NCBI GenBank assembly: GCA_003488005.1
Contig: DNND01000066.1
Location: 89,928 to 153,927, forward strand
From: Blastocatellia bacterium
GTDB taxonomy: Bacteria; Acidobacteriota; Blastocatellia; Pyrinomonadales; Pyrinomonadaceae
DNA: 64,000 nt
Reading direction: 5' to 3'
Made by a program: the position numbers and the translations under genes. The first letter of the stretch is position 1. Each line of letters starts with the position of its first letter. Under the pieces are notes generated by a model that was given only the letters and a program-made list of their open reading frames with translations, had not been told where the DNA came from and ran no database searches. Positions 55,982-64,000 of this stretch are shown in pieces.

Positions 55982-58610
55982 TGGAGAGAAGGGCGCGCAA
56001 GACTTTGCTTCTTTCAAAGCCGTGCTGAACTTCGTCAACCAGGAATTGGTGGCGGTCGAGGGCAGCGAGTCATGGTCGCCTGAAGTCAGATTGGTGTTGA
56101 CCTGGGTCCACGCCTGCCGGCTACACGATCTGATGCGCATCGTCGGATTCTCGAGTATGGAGTTGCAATCGCAATTGGACACCAGGAGAGGTCCTTTACG
56201 GAGCGCCCTGGTGCGGGATGGTGAGCCGTGGTTCGACTGTGCGCATCCCCTCAGACTTAAACGCACTAGTCTCCTGACTCATGGGATGGCCCGCTTGCTC
56301 TGGGGCATCGATAGTTCGCCGCTGGAGGATCAGGACACGACCATGAGCTATGACGGTTATGGACGGGTTAAGACGAAACACGTCCCCCAACAGCAGGTTG
56401 ATGCGAACAACTCTGCCTCAACCAATCACACTACCTGGGATTACAATTCGGATGACACGGTGCAAAAGATGACGGACGCCCGTGGCGTAATCACAAACTT
56501 TGAGTACAACAACAACCGGCGGCTGGTAACTAGCGTTGTCTATGATTCATCTAATGTGCCGGCTAGCGCGAACGTATCCGCAGCGGTAGGAACAAGCTTT
56601 ACGTACGATGCTGTCGGCAACCGGATCTCGATGACTGATGGTTTGGGTAGCACGATTTATGGCTATGATCAACTATCGCGCATGACTTCTGAGACGCGCT
56701 ACATCAACAGCGTTGGTTCTTTTCCCCTCAATTATGCCTATAACCTGGCCGGTGAATTGACCGGCGTCACCGATCCATTCGGACAGAGTGTTGGTTATAC
56801 GCATGATTCGGTGGGGCGAACCAGCGGCATCACCGGCTCAGGCTTTGGCAGCGTAACGCAGTTTACTTCAAACATTTATTATCGCGCCTCAGGTGGGACG
56901 AAAGCGATGAATTATGGGAATGGGAAAACGCTCGCTGTTAATTACAACGCGCGGCTTCAACCGGCGACCTATACCGTGCCGGGACAGATTGACAAGGCTT
57001 ACCAATACTATGCTGACGGACAACTCAAATACGCGCAAGACTTGATGGACGCCCGCTTTGACCGGCTGCACAAATATGATCAGGTGGCTCGGTTGACGGA
57101 AGCGCGCACGGGAACGGAAGCAAGTGGCGGCAATGTGATGGATGGTCCCTATAGCGAGAGTTTTGCTTATGACGTTTGGGGCCAGACGACAGCGCGCACG
57201 ACGCAACAATGGAGCGAAGGTGCGTACGACGACACGGCCAGCTATACAAACGGACGGCGCAATCTGTGGCAATACGATGCCAATGGCCGGTTGACGAGCG
57301 ATTTCAATTGGCAGAAAACTTACGACGCTGCTGGCCGGGTGGTGCGAAGTGAACCGGCCCCTCAGAGTGGAGACTCAACCAGTATCACGACTTCTGGTTA
57401 CGATGGTGATGGGCAGAGATTGAAGACCGGCTATCAGTTGACTTACATCTACCAGCCAAGCTTCAGCTATCACCTATACTCGACTGTTCTAGGTGGACAA
57501 GTGATAGCAGAGATACAACCCAACGGACAGAAAACGCTTGGTTATGTCTATGACGAAAACGGTCAACTCCTATCGCTGACGGCGAGCGACCAAGTGGAAT
57601 GGCAGCATGTCGATCCGGCAGGCATGAGCGCTCGCCGCACCTTCAGCGGCGGCAATTACGGAGTGTCAGGAGCCGAGCTGGATGCAGTCTCTGCAGATAT
57701 GAAGCTGAGCGATCCTGGTCCGCCTGAAGAAGCACCCCCGGCTCCGGATGAAAACAGTCCTAATGCGCGTGAGTATGGCAACCCGACTCGTCCCGCCACT
57801 GGATGCAGCTACAGTCATGTGCAGATGAGTTGCTCTGACGTAATGGCTCTGGTCAATAGTAAAGGCAGCCTCGCGATGCTCGAGATGTTTGCTCAAGCTT
57901 CTACTCGCGTGATCGGAACAAGGACGATCACGGAGCATTTTAAGGTAAAGCAATATTCCGCGCGCAAGGAAGATGATCCTGATACCGATATCGTTCACGT
58001 GGGAACCACTCAGGAGTACAGCTTCACAAGAACCACGGTAGTTTCCCTCTATGATGAGTCTTGGAGCGCGGGATTGCTTAGCGTTCAAGAAGGCTTGACC
58101 GAACCTCTGATAAAGTTGCTGCCCGGTTTTAGTGATACGATCCAGCAGCGGATCCTTCAGACAATCCGCAGTATCTCGGACAACAAGAACTGCGCAGAAG
58201 CATTCAGGAAAAATGGGTTAAACCCGGTGGCTGGATTGGTAGTGAACGGTCTCGTTATCGGTCAAGCGACGCTTTTGAGTAACCCAGACAATACCGCTAT
58301 GATCGGCATTACTGAAGATGCGCGCAGAAGAGATCTCGCGGGTGTGGGTAGCACTGATATTCAGGCGTTTACGACTAAGGATTGGCCGGGGGTTCGGGAA
58401 AAATATACGACCGATGGGCGAGCGCGCATATTCTTGAATGCTTCCGCCTTTGGGGGTGGCAAACTCTCTCTACGCGAAGTGCTTGTGCACGAATTCCTTC
58501 ATGTGGCGGGTTGGCCCCCTGCAGAAGTCGGTTTCTTTGGAGAACTGACAGGTAAGACCGATCTTTCACATTACAAGAATTATGAAACGATTATGGCCGC
58601 CTGCAAATGA
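55911..58610 (+). CDS. RHS/YD-repeat toxin fragment with C-terminal HExxH metalloprotease-like domain, fused to foreign N-terminal sequence
   Basis: An open frame of 899 residues. Residues 1-140 continue the frameshifted unknown gene. At about 140-150 (near base 56335) the sequence switches to RHS/YD repeats (SYDGYGRVKT, NRISMTDGLGSTIYGYDQLS, YDANGRLTSDFNWQKTYDAAG, GYVYDENGQLLSLTASDQVEW), up to about 570. The usual RHS core with a DPxG autoproteolysis box is replaced by HVDPAGMSARRTF and a Pro/Glu-rich linker. The C-terminal ~280 residues are a separate domain with VLVHEFLHVAGW (H860-E861-x2-H864), a zincin motif. There is no signal peptide or SpvB/PAAR region, so this is a truncated, orphan toxin tip rather than a complete exported RHS protein. 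The ATG at 55911 is not a convincing start. Confidence 0.75.
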   Translation: MWSTWRSAVFPKDIARDVLARLYDGEKGAQDFASFKAVLNFVNQELVAVEGSESWSPEVRLVLTWVHACRLHDLMRIVGFSSMELQSQLDTRRGPLRSALVRDGEPWFDCAHPLRLKRTSLLTHGMARLLWGIDSSPLEDQDTTMSYDGYGRVKTKHVPQQQVDANNSASTNHTTWDYNSDDTVQKMTDARGVITNFEYNNNRRLVTSVVYDSSNVPASANVSAAVGTSFTYDAVGNRISMTDGLGSTIYGYDQLSRMTSETRYINSVGSFPLNYAYNLAGELTGVTDPFGQSVGYTHDSVGRTSGITGSGFGSVTQFTSNIYYRASGGTKAMNYGNGKTLAVNYNARLQPATYTVPGQIDKAYQYYADGQLKYAQDLMDARFDRLHKYDQVARLTEARTGTEASGGNVMDGPYSESFAYDVWGQTTARTTQQWSEGAYDDTASYTNGRRNLWQYDANGRLTSDFNWQKTYDAAGRVVRSEPAPQSGDSTSITTSGYDGDGQRLKTGYQLTYIYQPSFSYHLYSTVLGGQVIAEIQPNGQKTLGYVYDENGQLLSLTASDQVEWQHVDPAGMSARRTFSGGNYGVSGAELDAVSADMKLSDPGPPEEAPPAPDENSPNAREYGNPTRPATGCSYSHVQMSCSDVMALVNSKGSLAMLEMFAQASTRVIGTRTITEHFKVKQYSARKEDDPDTDIVHVGTTQEYSFTRTTVVSLYDESWSAGLLSVQEGLTEPLIKLLPGFSDTIQQRILQTIRSISDNKNCAEAFRKNGLNPVAGLVVNGLVIGQATLLSNPDNTAMIGITEDARRRDLAGVGSTDIQAFTTKDWPGVREKYTTDGRARIFLNASAFGGGKLSLREVLVHEFLHVAGWPPAEVGFFGELTGKTDLSHYKNYETIMAACK

Positions 58611-58655
58611 AACAAAGGCATCACACGAATATCAAGGTCCCGACTAAGTGAACTG

Positions 58656-59192
58656 ATGTCAATAAGAGCATTAATCAAATCAGGACAGACTCACATCGAT
58701 AGGATTTTTACCCGTGAGTTCAGGATTGTGTTCCTTTTCTGCCTAACCATTGCGGCGCTTAATGCGATGTTTGAAGCATACAGCGTTGGGTACGACGCCG
58801 GACGTGGTTCGTGCGGATATCCATGTGTAGCCAGTCATCAAGACGTTTCGCACGATGTTATGCGATTTAAGATTGAAGTGGCACTCTTGGTCATTTGCTT
58901 ATCCTTATGGTCTAAAAAGCTTCTCGGCTTTTGTATATCGGTAGTAGCGGCCACATTTATCATAAGTCAGTATGGCGTTTGGTATCTTGATACACAACGA
59001 TGGCTTCGAGAGATGGGGGTGAAGAGTTTTTCTAAACTCCCGGTTCCGGGTGAGTGGCCGCACTTTGCTGGATTTTACCGCGCCACGCCGTGGGATTTTT
59101 TTCTTTTGCTGTTTATTACTGCGCTTCTTATTTGGCAACTCAGAGTATTGATAGCTCTAGCTACTGGTGTCCGTCGAAGCACACGATTATAG
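58656..59192 (+). CDS. Small membrane protein, candidate immunity to the RHS metalloprotease
   Basis: A 178-residue protein with about four hydrophobic segments (about 23-45, 70-88, 92-112, 148-168) and a cysteine-containing loop (RGSCGYPCVASHQDVSH, about 50-66) between the first two. It begins 46 bp after the RHS toxin. Small polytopic membrane proteins directly downstream of RHS toxin tips are often immunity proteins, which is the basis of this guess; no family was recognised. No strong ribosome-binding site is visible ahead of the ATG. Confidence 0.6.
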   Translation: MSIRALIKSGQTHIDRIFTREFRIVFLFCLTIAALNAMFEAYSVGYDAGRGSCGYPCVASHQDVSHDVMRFKIEVALLVICLSLWSKKLLGFCISVVAATFIISQYGVWYLDTQRWLREMGVKSFSKLPVPGEWPHFAGFYRATPWDFFLLLFITALLIWQLRVLIALATGVRRSTRL

Positions 59193-59382
59193 CGAGGACC
59201 CATAACTCAATCGACCCTGCTCAAAGACAATTAAAACCACGTAGGTGGTCAGCGTCCCACACCCGGGCACCTTGGCTCCTGGAGGCATGACCTGGCAGGC
59301 TTCGCTGGGTTTAATGAAATTCTGAAGGCTTGTCGCTGAAATAGTTTCGGCGTAAAGGAATATTCTCTTGGGAGAATTCGCC

Positions 59383-59847
59383 ATGGCAAACGCGGAGCGG
59401 AAGCTGGCTAACGTCTGTATAATTTTTTTTATTGTTGCTGCGACGTTACACATCCGACAATTACTCATTGAATGGAGGTTTCTCAGACGAGCTACGGAAT
59501 CTGGTTTTCTGACCTCGCCTTTCTTTGCCGAGTTGCGGGTTTTTTTCATCGCATCCTTCCTTCTGTGCGCGATCGGTTTACTGATTAAAAGGCGATTCGG
59601 ATTGGTCCTCTCCGTTTTTGGTCTTGCAGCCGTATTATTGGGTTATCTCGGATGGCGTCTCTATTCAGCTCGACAATTAAGAGTTGCTTCTCAAGACTAT
59701 TTCTTTACACAACATCCTGAGTTTGTGCCCTCACACGCTTCCGGCCTGATTGGAGCCCGATGGTGGGATCTCCTCACTCTAGGCTGTTGCTTCGTACTTT
59801 TGATCTGGGAAGTTACGTTGTTGACTAAGCGCTCCCAAAGGAAGTAA
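59383..59847 (+). CDS. Second small membrane protein downstream of the RHS toxin
   Basis: A 154-residue protein. The ATG at 59383 has GGGAGA 7 bases upstream; an in-frame TTG at 59368 is ignored. About four membrane segments are visible (8-24, 50-66, 72-90, 128-146). It has the same general build as the preceding membrane protein (short N-terminal cytosolic part, a mid-protein loop followed by W..L....C..LLIWE at the end), so the pair may be diverged relatives. The function is unknown; an immunity role is inferred from position only. Confidence 0.55.
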   Translation: MANAERKLANVCIIFFIVAATLHIRQLLIEWRFLRRATESGFLTSPFFAELRVFFIASFLLCAIGLLIKRRFGLVLSVFGLAAVLLGYLGWRLYSARQLRVASQDYFFTQHPEFVPSHASGLIGARWWDLLTLGCCFVLLIWEVTLLTKRSQRK

Positions 59848-60034
59848 GTCAGCCCGGAAGTTTATGCGCGAAAGGTATTTCGTTGAGTCATGAGTTTCTT
59901 GATCAATTCAGGACCTTTGCTGAAACCTGAGCACTTAACCTACCAATCACTTCTAACGTTCCGTGAGACCCTTGGAATACTTAATCTGGTCATATCCGGT
60001 TCTTCCTATCACGCATAGTATCGCCCTTGCTTGA

Positions 60035-60481
60035 TTACTTCATGTCATTGATCTGTCTCAAGAGATCCTCGGCCAACGAAGATTTCATCTGCTTGAGTTG
60101 TTCATATTTAGCGCGCGCATTTTGTTTATTGCCACTGGCGACATAAGTTAAGCCAAGTTCATAAGGAATCTGAGCCGGATCTCCCGAACTGGGTATTTTT
60201 ACACTTTGAATGCAGGCGATGGATTGTGCATATTGAGTTCGCAGCCGAACTATCCTGCACCGCAGGATGTCGACCAACCATGTTTGGTCACCCTTCATGA
60301 GACTGATTGCCCTTTCATAATAGTCGATTGCTTCGGCGTTTTTCTGTTTATGCGAATAAACCCGTGCCAGTTCTTTAAAGGGTAGGTACTCAGTTGGGAG
60401 TTGGCCGGGGAGAAAACTCCAGGACCAACTGGATTCAATCAAATCACTTGCGAACATGACAAAAATTCCCATCGTGCTCAT
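60035..60481 (-). pseudogene. TPR-like gene remnant, cut at its 5' end by the transposon fragment
   Basis: The reading frame gives 148 residues. From about base 60405 downward it encodes a plausible TPR protein (LPFKELARVYSHKQKNAEAI, YELGLTYVASGNKQNARAKY, LAEDLLRQINDMK). The first ~25 codons, however, are simply the antisense of the TniB fragment, so they are not original coding sequence. The gene therefore lost its start when the TniB fragment was joined to it at about 60405. It could still be translated from a chance ATG (60457 or 60481), but the N-terminal truncation makes function doubtful. No signal peptide or partner gene is seen. Confidence 0.5.
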
Positions 60482-61049
60482 TGGAACTTACGAATTGCTT
60501 TCTTTTCGAAACTTGAGCGCCCAATTGAGCCGCCGTAGTGTTGACGTTCACTTCCGCCGTTATCGGGCGGACCGCAGCGATGAAGTAAAGGCCTTCAAGA
60601 ACGTCTTGTGGTCATTTCAAAAACACCTTCCGCTTTCTGAGGAGCCCGATCTGATTGCCAATTGGGATTACTTTTATGAGCGCAGCGTCGGATGCATAGG
60701 AGTGCTAAAGGAGTGGCTTCTCAAAGCTCTCAAAAAGGCGCTTAAGGATGGAGGGAAAACGCTAACTCCTAGACAATTAAAGGATAGCGCCCTATCAGTC
60801 TCGCAGTGTGAAAACATGCTGAAAGACGCTTCAGACGGAGAGGAAGCTTTAGAAGAAACCATGGAGGCGCGTGCCAAGCTTCGAAGATTAATGGGCCTCG
60901 AAGCTAAGTTCACAAAGGCTGTTGGGAACGGAGACAGAACGTCCGAGCGAGCGGAAGAGAAACCACCCGCCCGGCGACGACGTCGCCGGCCCGGAGAACG
61001 AAACCCGAAACGGGATCCGATAGGAAATAGCAAGAGGCTTGAAGCGTAA
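60408..61049 (+). pseudogene. TniB (Tn7-like transposition ATPase), C-terminal fragment
   Basis: Homology begins in frame at about 60408 (GRKLQDQLDSIKSLAN), runs through KIPIVLIGTYELLSFRNLSA and QLSRRSVDVHFRRYR, and ends with the family's arginine-rich tail (RRRPGERNPKRDPIG). These are the sensor and C-terminal parts of TniB/TnsC-type AAA+ transposition regulators. The N-terminal Walker A and Walker B (DEAQ) parts are missing: upstream of 60408 the frame no longer resembles TniB. An ATG at 60456 could start a 197-residue product but it could not bind ATP normally. Its stop overlaps the TniQ start. Confidence 0.78.
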
Positions 61050-62370
61050 GCAACTATTCACCTACGAGTCGTGGGATATCGAGAGGCTTAACATCTCACC
61101 TCGTAGCCAACTTTACAACTTGAAAGCAAGCGGCACGGGGACGGGTTTTGTGGAGAGTTTGACTAGTTACACTACACGGTTGGCAGCTGCACATAAGCTA
61201 TCTCCTGCCGTATTGCTTGGACGAGTACTTGCTCCCTTGATGGAAAAGAAATATTGGCTTCAAGGTGGTGCCCGTCCTGGTACGAGAGGCAGTGGCCTGA
61301 GTAATTCATTTAGCACCCATGCGAAGGCCATTAACGGCACCGGCGTTATCGCGAGAAATTGGTTGAGCGTCATCGAGACGCTTACTATGCGTAATGACCT
61401 TAGATTCTCAACCATGCTTCCTTGGGCCGATGTGCTCTCGCTTAGAAATTTGTTCCGACAAACACGCGCCTGGTGCCCAAGCTGCTATGAAGAGTGGCGC
61501 GCGAATTACCAAATTGTTTATGAACCGCTTCTGTGGACTTTGCGAGATGTGGAGATTTGCGTATAGCACCAACGCTATTTGAAATCCAGATGTCAGCATT
61601 GTGGGAGTATTCTGCCTTGGCTCACGCGATGTACCAGGCCAGGTTACTGCTCAAAGTGTAAGAACTGGTTGGGAATAGATTCTGACGATCGTTTCACGGA
61701 ACTTACTGAGAGTGCCCGGTGGTGGCAGCCATGGGTAGTCAAGAATCTAGCAGAAATGATTGCGTCTTCGTGTTATCTACAATCGCCCTCGAGAGAAAGG
61801 ATCGCTGAGGGAGTCTCTCGTTGCATTGACCAGGTCACCGAAGGGACCATGAACAGATTTGCCTGTCTAATCAACAAGAGGAAAAACACAGTCTGGGGTT
61901 GGCAACACGGCGAAACCAAGATCCCGATGAATGATCTATTACGAATCTGCCATCTTGTGGGTGTTTCCTTAGTGGATTTTCTTCACACTGATTTTGTTGT
62001 TCCGGAGAAGGCGAAATGGATTCTCGCAATACCTCCTATCTCAAGGGGAATAACAAAACGCCCGCCCCCGAGACCTTTTGATCGTGAAGAAATTGACCGA
62101 TTACTTGGTTTGGCCCTCGAAGAGAGTCCGCCACTTTCAATGAAAGCAGTTGCCAGCAGGCTCAATACAAACAAGCGATTTCTCTACAAACACTTTTCTT
62201 ACCTGTGTAAAGCGATTTCGGCGCGACATGCGAATTACAAAAAGGCTTGCTACAAACAAGTAAGAAAACAACTTGAAAAGGACATGAAACAAGTCGCCAA
62301 TACGCTTCAAGCGGACGGAATCTACCCGTCCCGGCGCCGTGTCGCACTCATCTCCAGATCGGTGGAATGA
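61039..62370 (+). pseudogene. TniQ transposition-targeting protein, interrupted by an in-frame amber codon
   Basis: One frame from a TTG at 61039 (overlapping the TniB stop) to 62370 would encode 443 residues of TniQ. The N-terminal TniQ domain (YESWDIERLNISPRSQLYNL, TSYTTRLAAAHKLSP) is followed by zinc-binding CPSC and CQHC...CSKC pairs, then a helix-turn-helix-like part (NTVWGWQHGETKIPMNDLLR). A TAG at 61564-61566 splits it between EICV and HQRYLKSRC, exactly inside a conserved zinc region, with homology continuing in the same frame. So it is a nonsense mutation (or readthrough) in an otherwise complete gene. TniQ normally links a target-site selector to the transposase. Confidence 0.8.
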
Positions 62371-62447
62371 AATATACAGAGGGATATTAGATGCCGTGGA
62401 CCTATCGTGCCGTAGGTGACTGCCGATTGAATCTCGTGCTATAGACG

Positions 62448-63305
62448 ATGGCACTTAAGGCTAACAATTTTTATCTATACGAAGCGTGGGATCGCGCGCC
62501 TGTCAGCATTCCGCCTCGAAGTCGGCTCTTTCACTTAGAACCCATTGGAATCGGAACGGCCCACACGGAAGGTTGCACGAGTTATATTGCCCGCCTAGCT
62601 GCTGAGCATCACGTATCTGCCGGGTCGCTGTTTACTCATGAGCTTGCCCCGGCATCGAAAAAGTCTTACCTCTTGCCTTCCAACTCGAAATCCATCAAAA
62701 GTGTTTTGAGCACGTCCTTTTATCCAGCGACTCCCTCACTGAACGGGCTGGGGAGCACAGCTCGAGACTGGGTTGAAATCCTCGGGAGACTTACACTCCA
62801 ACGTGACCTCCGCTTTCTGACAATGCTTAGATGGCAGAATGTCCTGACAGACAGATCCCTTTCTCGATCCGTTCGAGCGTGGTGCCCTCGTTGCCTTCAA
62901 GATCAGATTCGATCTGGTGGTCCAATATACGAGCATCTCCTTTGGGCACTGAGTACCGTGCATGTCTGTCCGGTTCATGAGACCAGGCTTGAGGACCGTT
63001 GCCATTGTTGTGAAAAGCAGGTCCGTCCTCTGGCCGACAGATCACGGCCGGGCTACTGCTCGCGTTGTGATTCATGGTTGGGAAATGCCAGTCAAAAAAA
63101 GAAGGAGACAAGCGTAGATCTGCGATATGAATTATGGATCGCGAATCAGATGGGGAAGTTGATCGCAGCGGCCCCTACGGTCGTAACAGATCCACCGAAA
63201 CGAAGAGTCTCTGAATTTGTACCCAACTGCATAAATAAGATCACTAACGGAAACGGGAATACCTTTGCCCAGTTGGTAGACGTCAACTTTTCCTGCGCGA
63301 CGTAA
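62448..63305 (+). pseudogene. Second TniQ protein, truncated at the C-terminus
   Basis: A 285-residue TniQ homologue, related to the one just upstream (YEAWDRAPVSIPPRSRLFHL, TSYIARLAAEHHVSAGSLFT, CPRC, CPVH, CHCC, CSRC zinc pairs). It stops at NGNTFAQLVDVNFSCAT, where the first TniQ continues through a further ~200 residues of helix-turn-helix region. The C-terminal targeting part is therefore lost, although shorter TniQ proteins do exist, so it may be an intact short version. Tandem TniQ genes are known in Tn7-like elements where one serves a fixed attachment site and the other mobile targets. Confidence 0.72.
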
Positions 63306-63535
63306 GATGCGAACTAGGTTTAACCAAGAGCAGGTAATTACTTGCTGGCAATTATGGCGCACAGCGTAGGAACTAGCGATTGCCGGTGTCGACAAAAACT
63401 GCCTTCGCGCCTTGGTGATGACCCATTTTCAATTGGAAGCAATTAGTTGCCGGAAGCTATTGGAAGGAATAAGTTGCCAAGGCGGCAAAGTATTGGTTCA
63501 AGTTACATACTTTGTTGTTGTAGTAGGGAATTAGT

Positions 63536-63609
63536 TGGCTGGGAGGCAGGGACTCGAACCCCGATAGCCAGATTCAGAGTCTGGTGTCCTACCATTGGAC
63601 GACCTCCCA
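63536..63609 (-). tRNA. tRNA-Gln (anticodon CTG)
   Basis: On the minus strand: acceptor TGGGAGG (63609-63603) pairs with CCTCCCA (63546-63540), discriminator G at 63539 and encoded CCA at 63538-63536. The anticodon stem CCAGA/TCTGG encloses CTCTGAA with anticodon CTG, and the T-loop is TTCGAGT. The Tn7-like remnant ends about 230 bp from its 3' side. Confidence 0.94.
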
Positions 63610-63667
63610 GTAAGAGGAAATTCAATGTAAGTGCAGCCCCTTTTCTTTGTCAAACACGCGAACAGTG

Positions 63668-63785
63668 AATCGTGAATTCTAAATCCTAAATCGGGAATGG
63701 TTGATTGGATCGCTGCTCGAAATCAACCCGATGGTGCGAACAGGGTAAGGCAACCGTAAGCCGCGTCGATTTACAATTCACGATT
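63668..63785. repeat. Long-spaced inverted repeat (11-bp arms) in an intergenic region
   Basis: AATCGTGAATT (63668-63678) and AATTCACGATT (63775-63785) are perfect inverted copies about 96 bp apart. Nearby short repeats (CTAAATCCTAAATC) add to an AT-rich, low-complexity look unlike the flanking genes. The 298-bp gap 63610-63907 holds nothing else recognisable apart from the promoter side of the last gene. Confidence 0.5.
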
Positions 63786-63907
63786 TTCTATTTACTAATA
63801 CCGCTTGCCGTTGCACAATGAGACGCGCAATAACACCTCTCCTGCGTTTGGGCGAAACGCAGCCATCACTCCCACATTTGATCTAATTCTTTGGGAACGG
63901 GAGTACT

Positions 63908-64000
63908 ATGACTGGAACTGATGAGCAACGCCCAGCAAGTGTGTCCGCCGCGGAGTTGAATGCGCTGATCGCGGATTACGAAGCGAAGATGGACGAGGTG
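63908..64000 (+). CDS. Start of an unidentified protein (runs off the right edge)
   Basis: An ATG at 63908 with GGGAG 5 bases upstream opens a frame that stays open to the window end (31 codons: MTGTDEQRPASVSAAELNAL and on). The amino-acid make-up (Ala, Glu, Asp, Lys) suggests a helical N-terminus. Too little is present to name it. Confidence 0.55.
   Translation, partial: MTGTDEQRPASVSAAELNALIADYEAKMDEV

Larger units (their letters stand above)
60408..63305 (+). mobile_element. Decayed Tn7/Tn5053-like transposon remnant (tniB-tniQ-tniQ) next to tRNA-Gln
   Basis: The order TniB, TniQ, TniQ is that of the regulatory and targeting genes of a Tn7-like element. All three are damaged (5' truncation, amber stop, 3' truncation). 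No TnsB/TniA transposase is present. The right side ends about 230 bp from a tRNA-Gln gene, a common target type for Tn7-like elements. Exact ends were not identified; coordinates cover recognisable coding homology only. Confidence 0.7.

Noticed and set aside
1..64000. CRISPR arrays
   Set aside because: No regularly spaced identical repeats were seen, although TniQ and TPR-CHAT genes made an association worth looking for.

Overview
The window looks like a chromosomal segment from an Acidobacteriota member, most likely class Blastocatellia. This is inferred from gene content: an Oar-type TonB-dependent receptor with an N-terminal carboxypeptidase-regulatory-like domain, a CHAT/sigma/zinc-finger anti-sigma operon, many CHAT and TPR proteins, and a roughly balanced base composition. 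No rRNA or other firm taxonomic marker is present.

Layout. 1-8.2 kb is ordinary: a partial phosphoenolpyruvate synthase divergent from glpX (both gluconeogenic), a DUF2085 membrane protein, a processive family-2 glycosyltransferase and a large outer-membrane receptor, with two kinds of intergenic repeat. 8.7-27.8 kb (minus strand) is a complete Tc (ABC) toxin operon. Its first gene is a fused TcB-TcC protein whose variable C-terminus is a YwqJ-like nucleic-acid deaminase. A translationally coupled SUKH-3 immunity gene follows, then TcA split into two proteins. 29.3-39.5 kb is a translation-related block: tRNA-Ile(GAT); an IleRS1-like protein with both class I signature motifs degraded, fused in frame to a complete Glu/Leu-type amino-acid dehydrogenase; a membrane protein plus FRG-domain protein pair; and a second IleRS (IleRS2) with the swapped GXHH signature associated with mupirocin hyper-resistance.

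39.5-54.9 kb is a CHAT/sigma/STAND island. It holds a secreted TPR-CHAT protein in an operon with an ECF sigma factor and a membrane zinc-finger anti-sigma factor, a LolA-like envelope protein, a small secreted six-cysteine peptide, and a second sigma factor coupled to a soluble partner. It ends with a four-gene minus-strand cluster of CHAT-NACHT-HEAT, two free TPR proteins and CHAT-NB-ARC. Both STAND proteins share a paralogous caspase-like N-terminus, so this is a candidate immune or programmed-death system.

55.4-59.8 kb carries a frameshifted gene of unknown family joined to an RHS fragment that ends in an HExxH metalloprotease-like toxin domain, followed by two small membrane proteins that may confer immunity. 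60.0-63.6 kb is a decayed Tn7-like element (truncated TniB, TniQ with an amber stop, truncated second TniQ) ending next to tRNA-Gln(CTG). A new gene starts at 63.9 kb and runs out of the window.

The strongest candidates for undescribed biology are (i) the deaminase-loaded Tc toxin with its own embedded immunity gene, (ii) the degraded IleRS1-dehydrogenase fusion beside a GXHH IleRS2 with an FRG pair between them, and (iii) the paired CHAT-STAND proteins with detached TPR modules next to sigma/CHAT operons. All assignments come from reading sequence and family memory; no searches were run.
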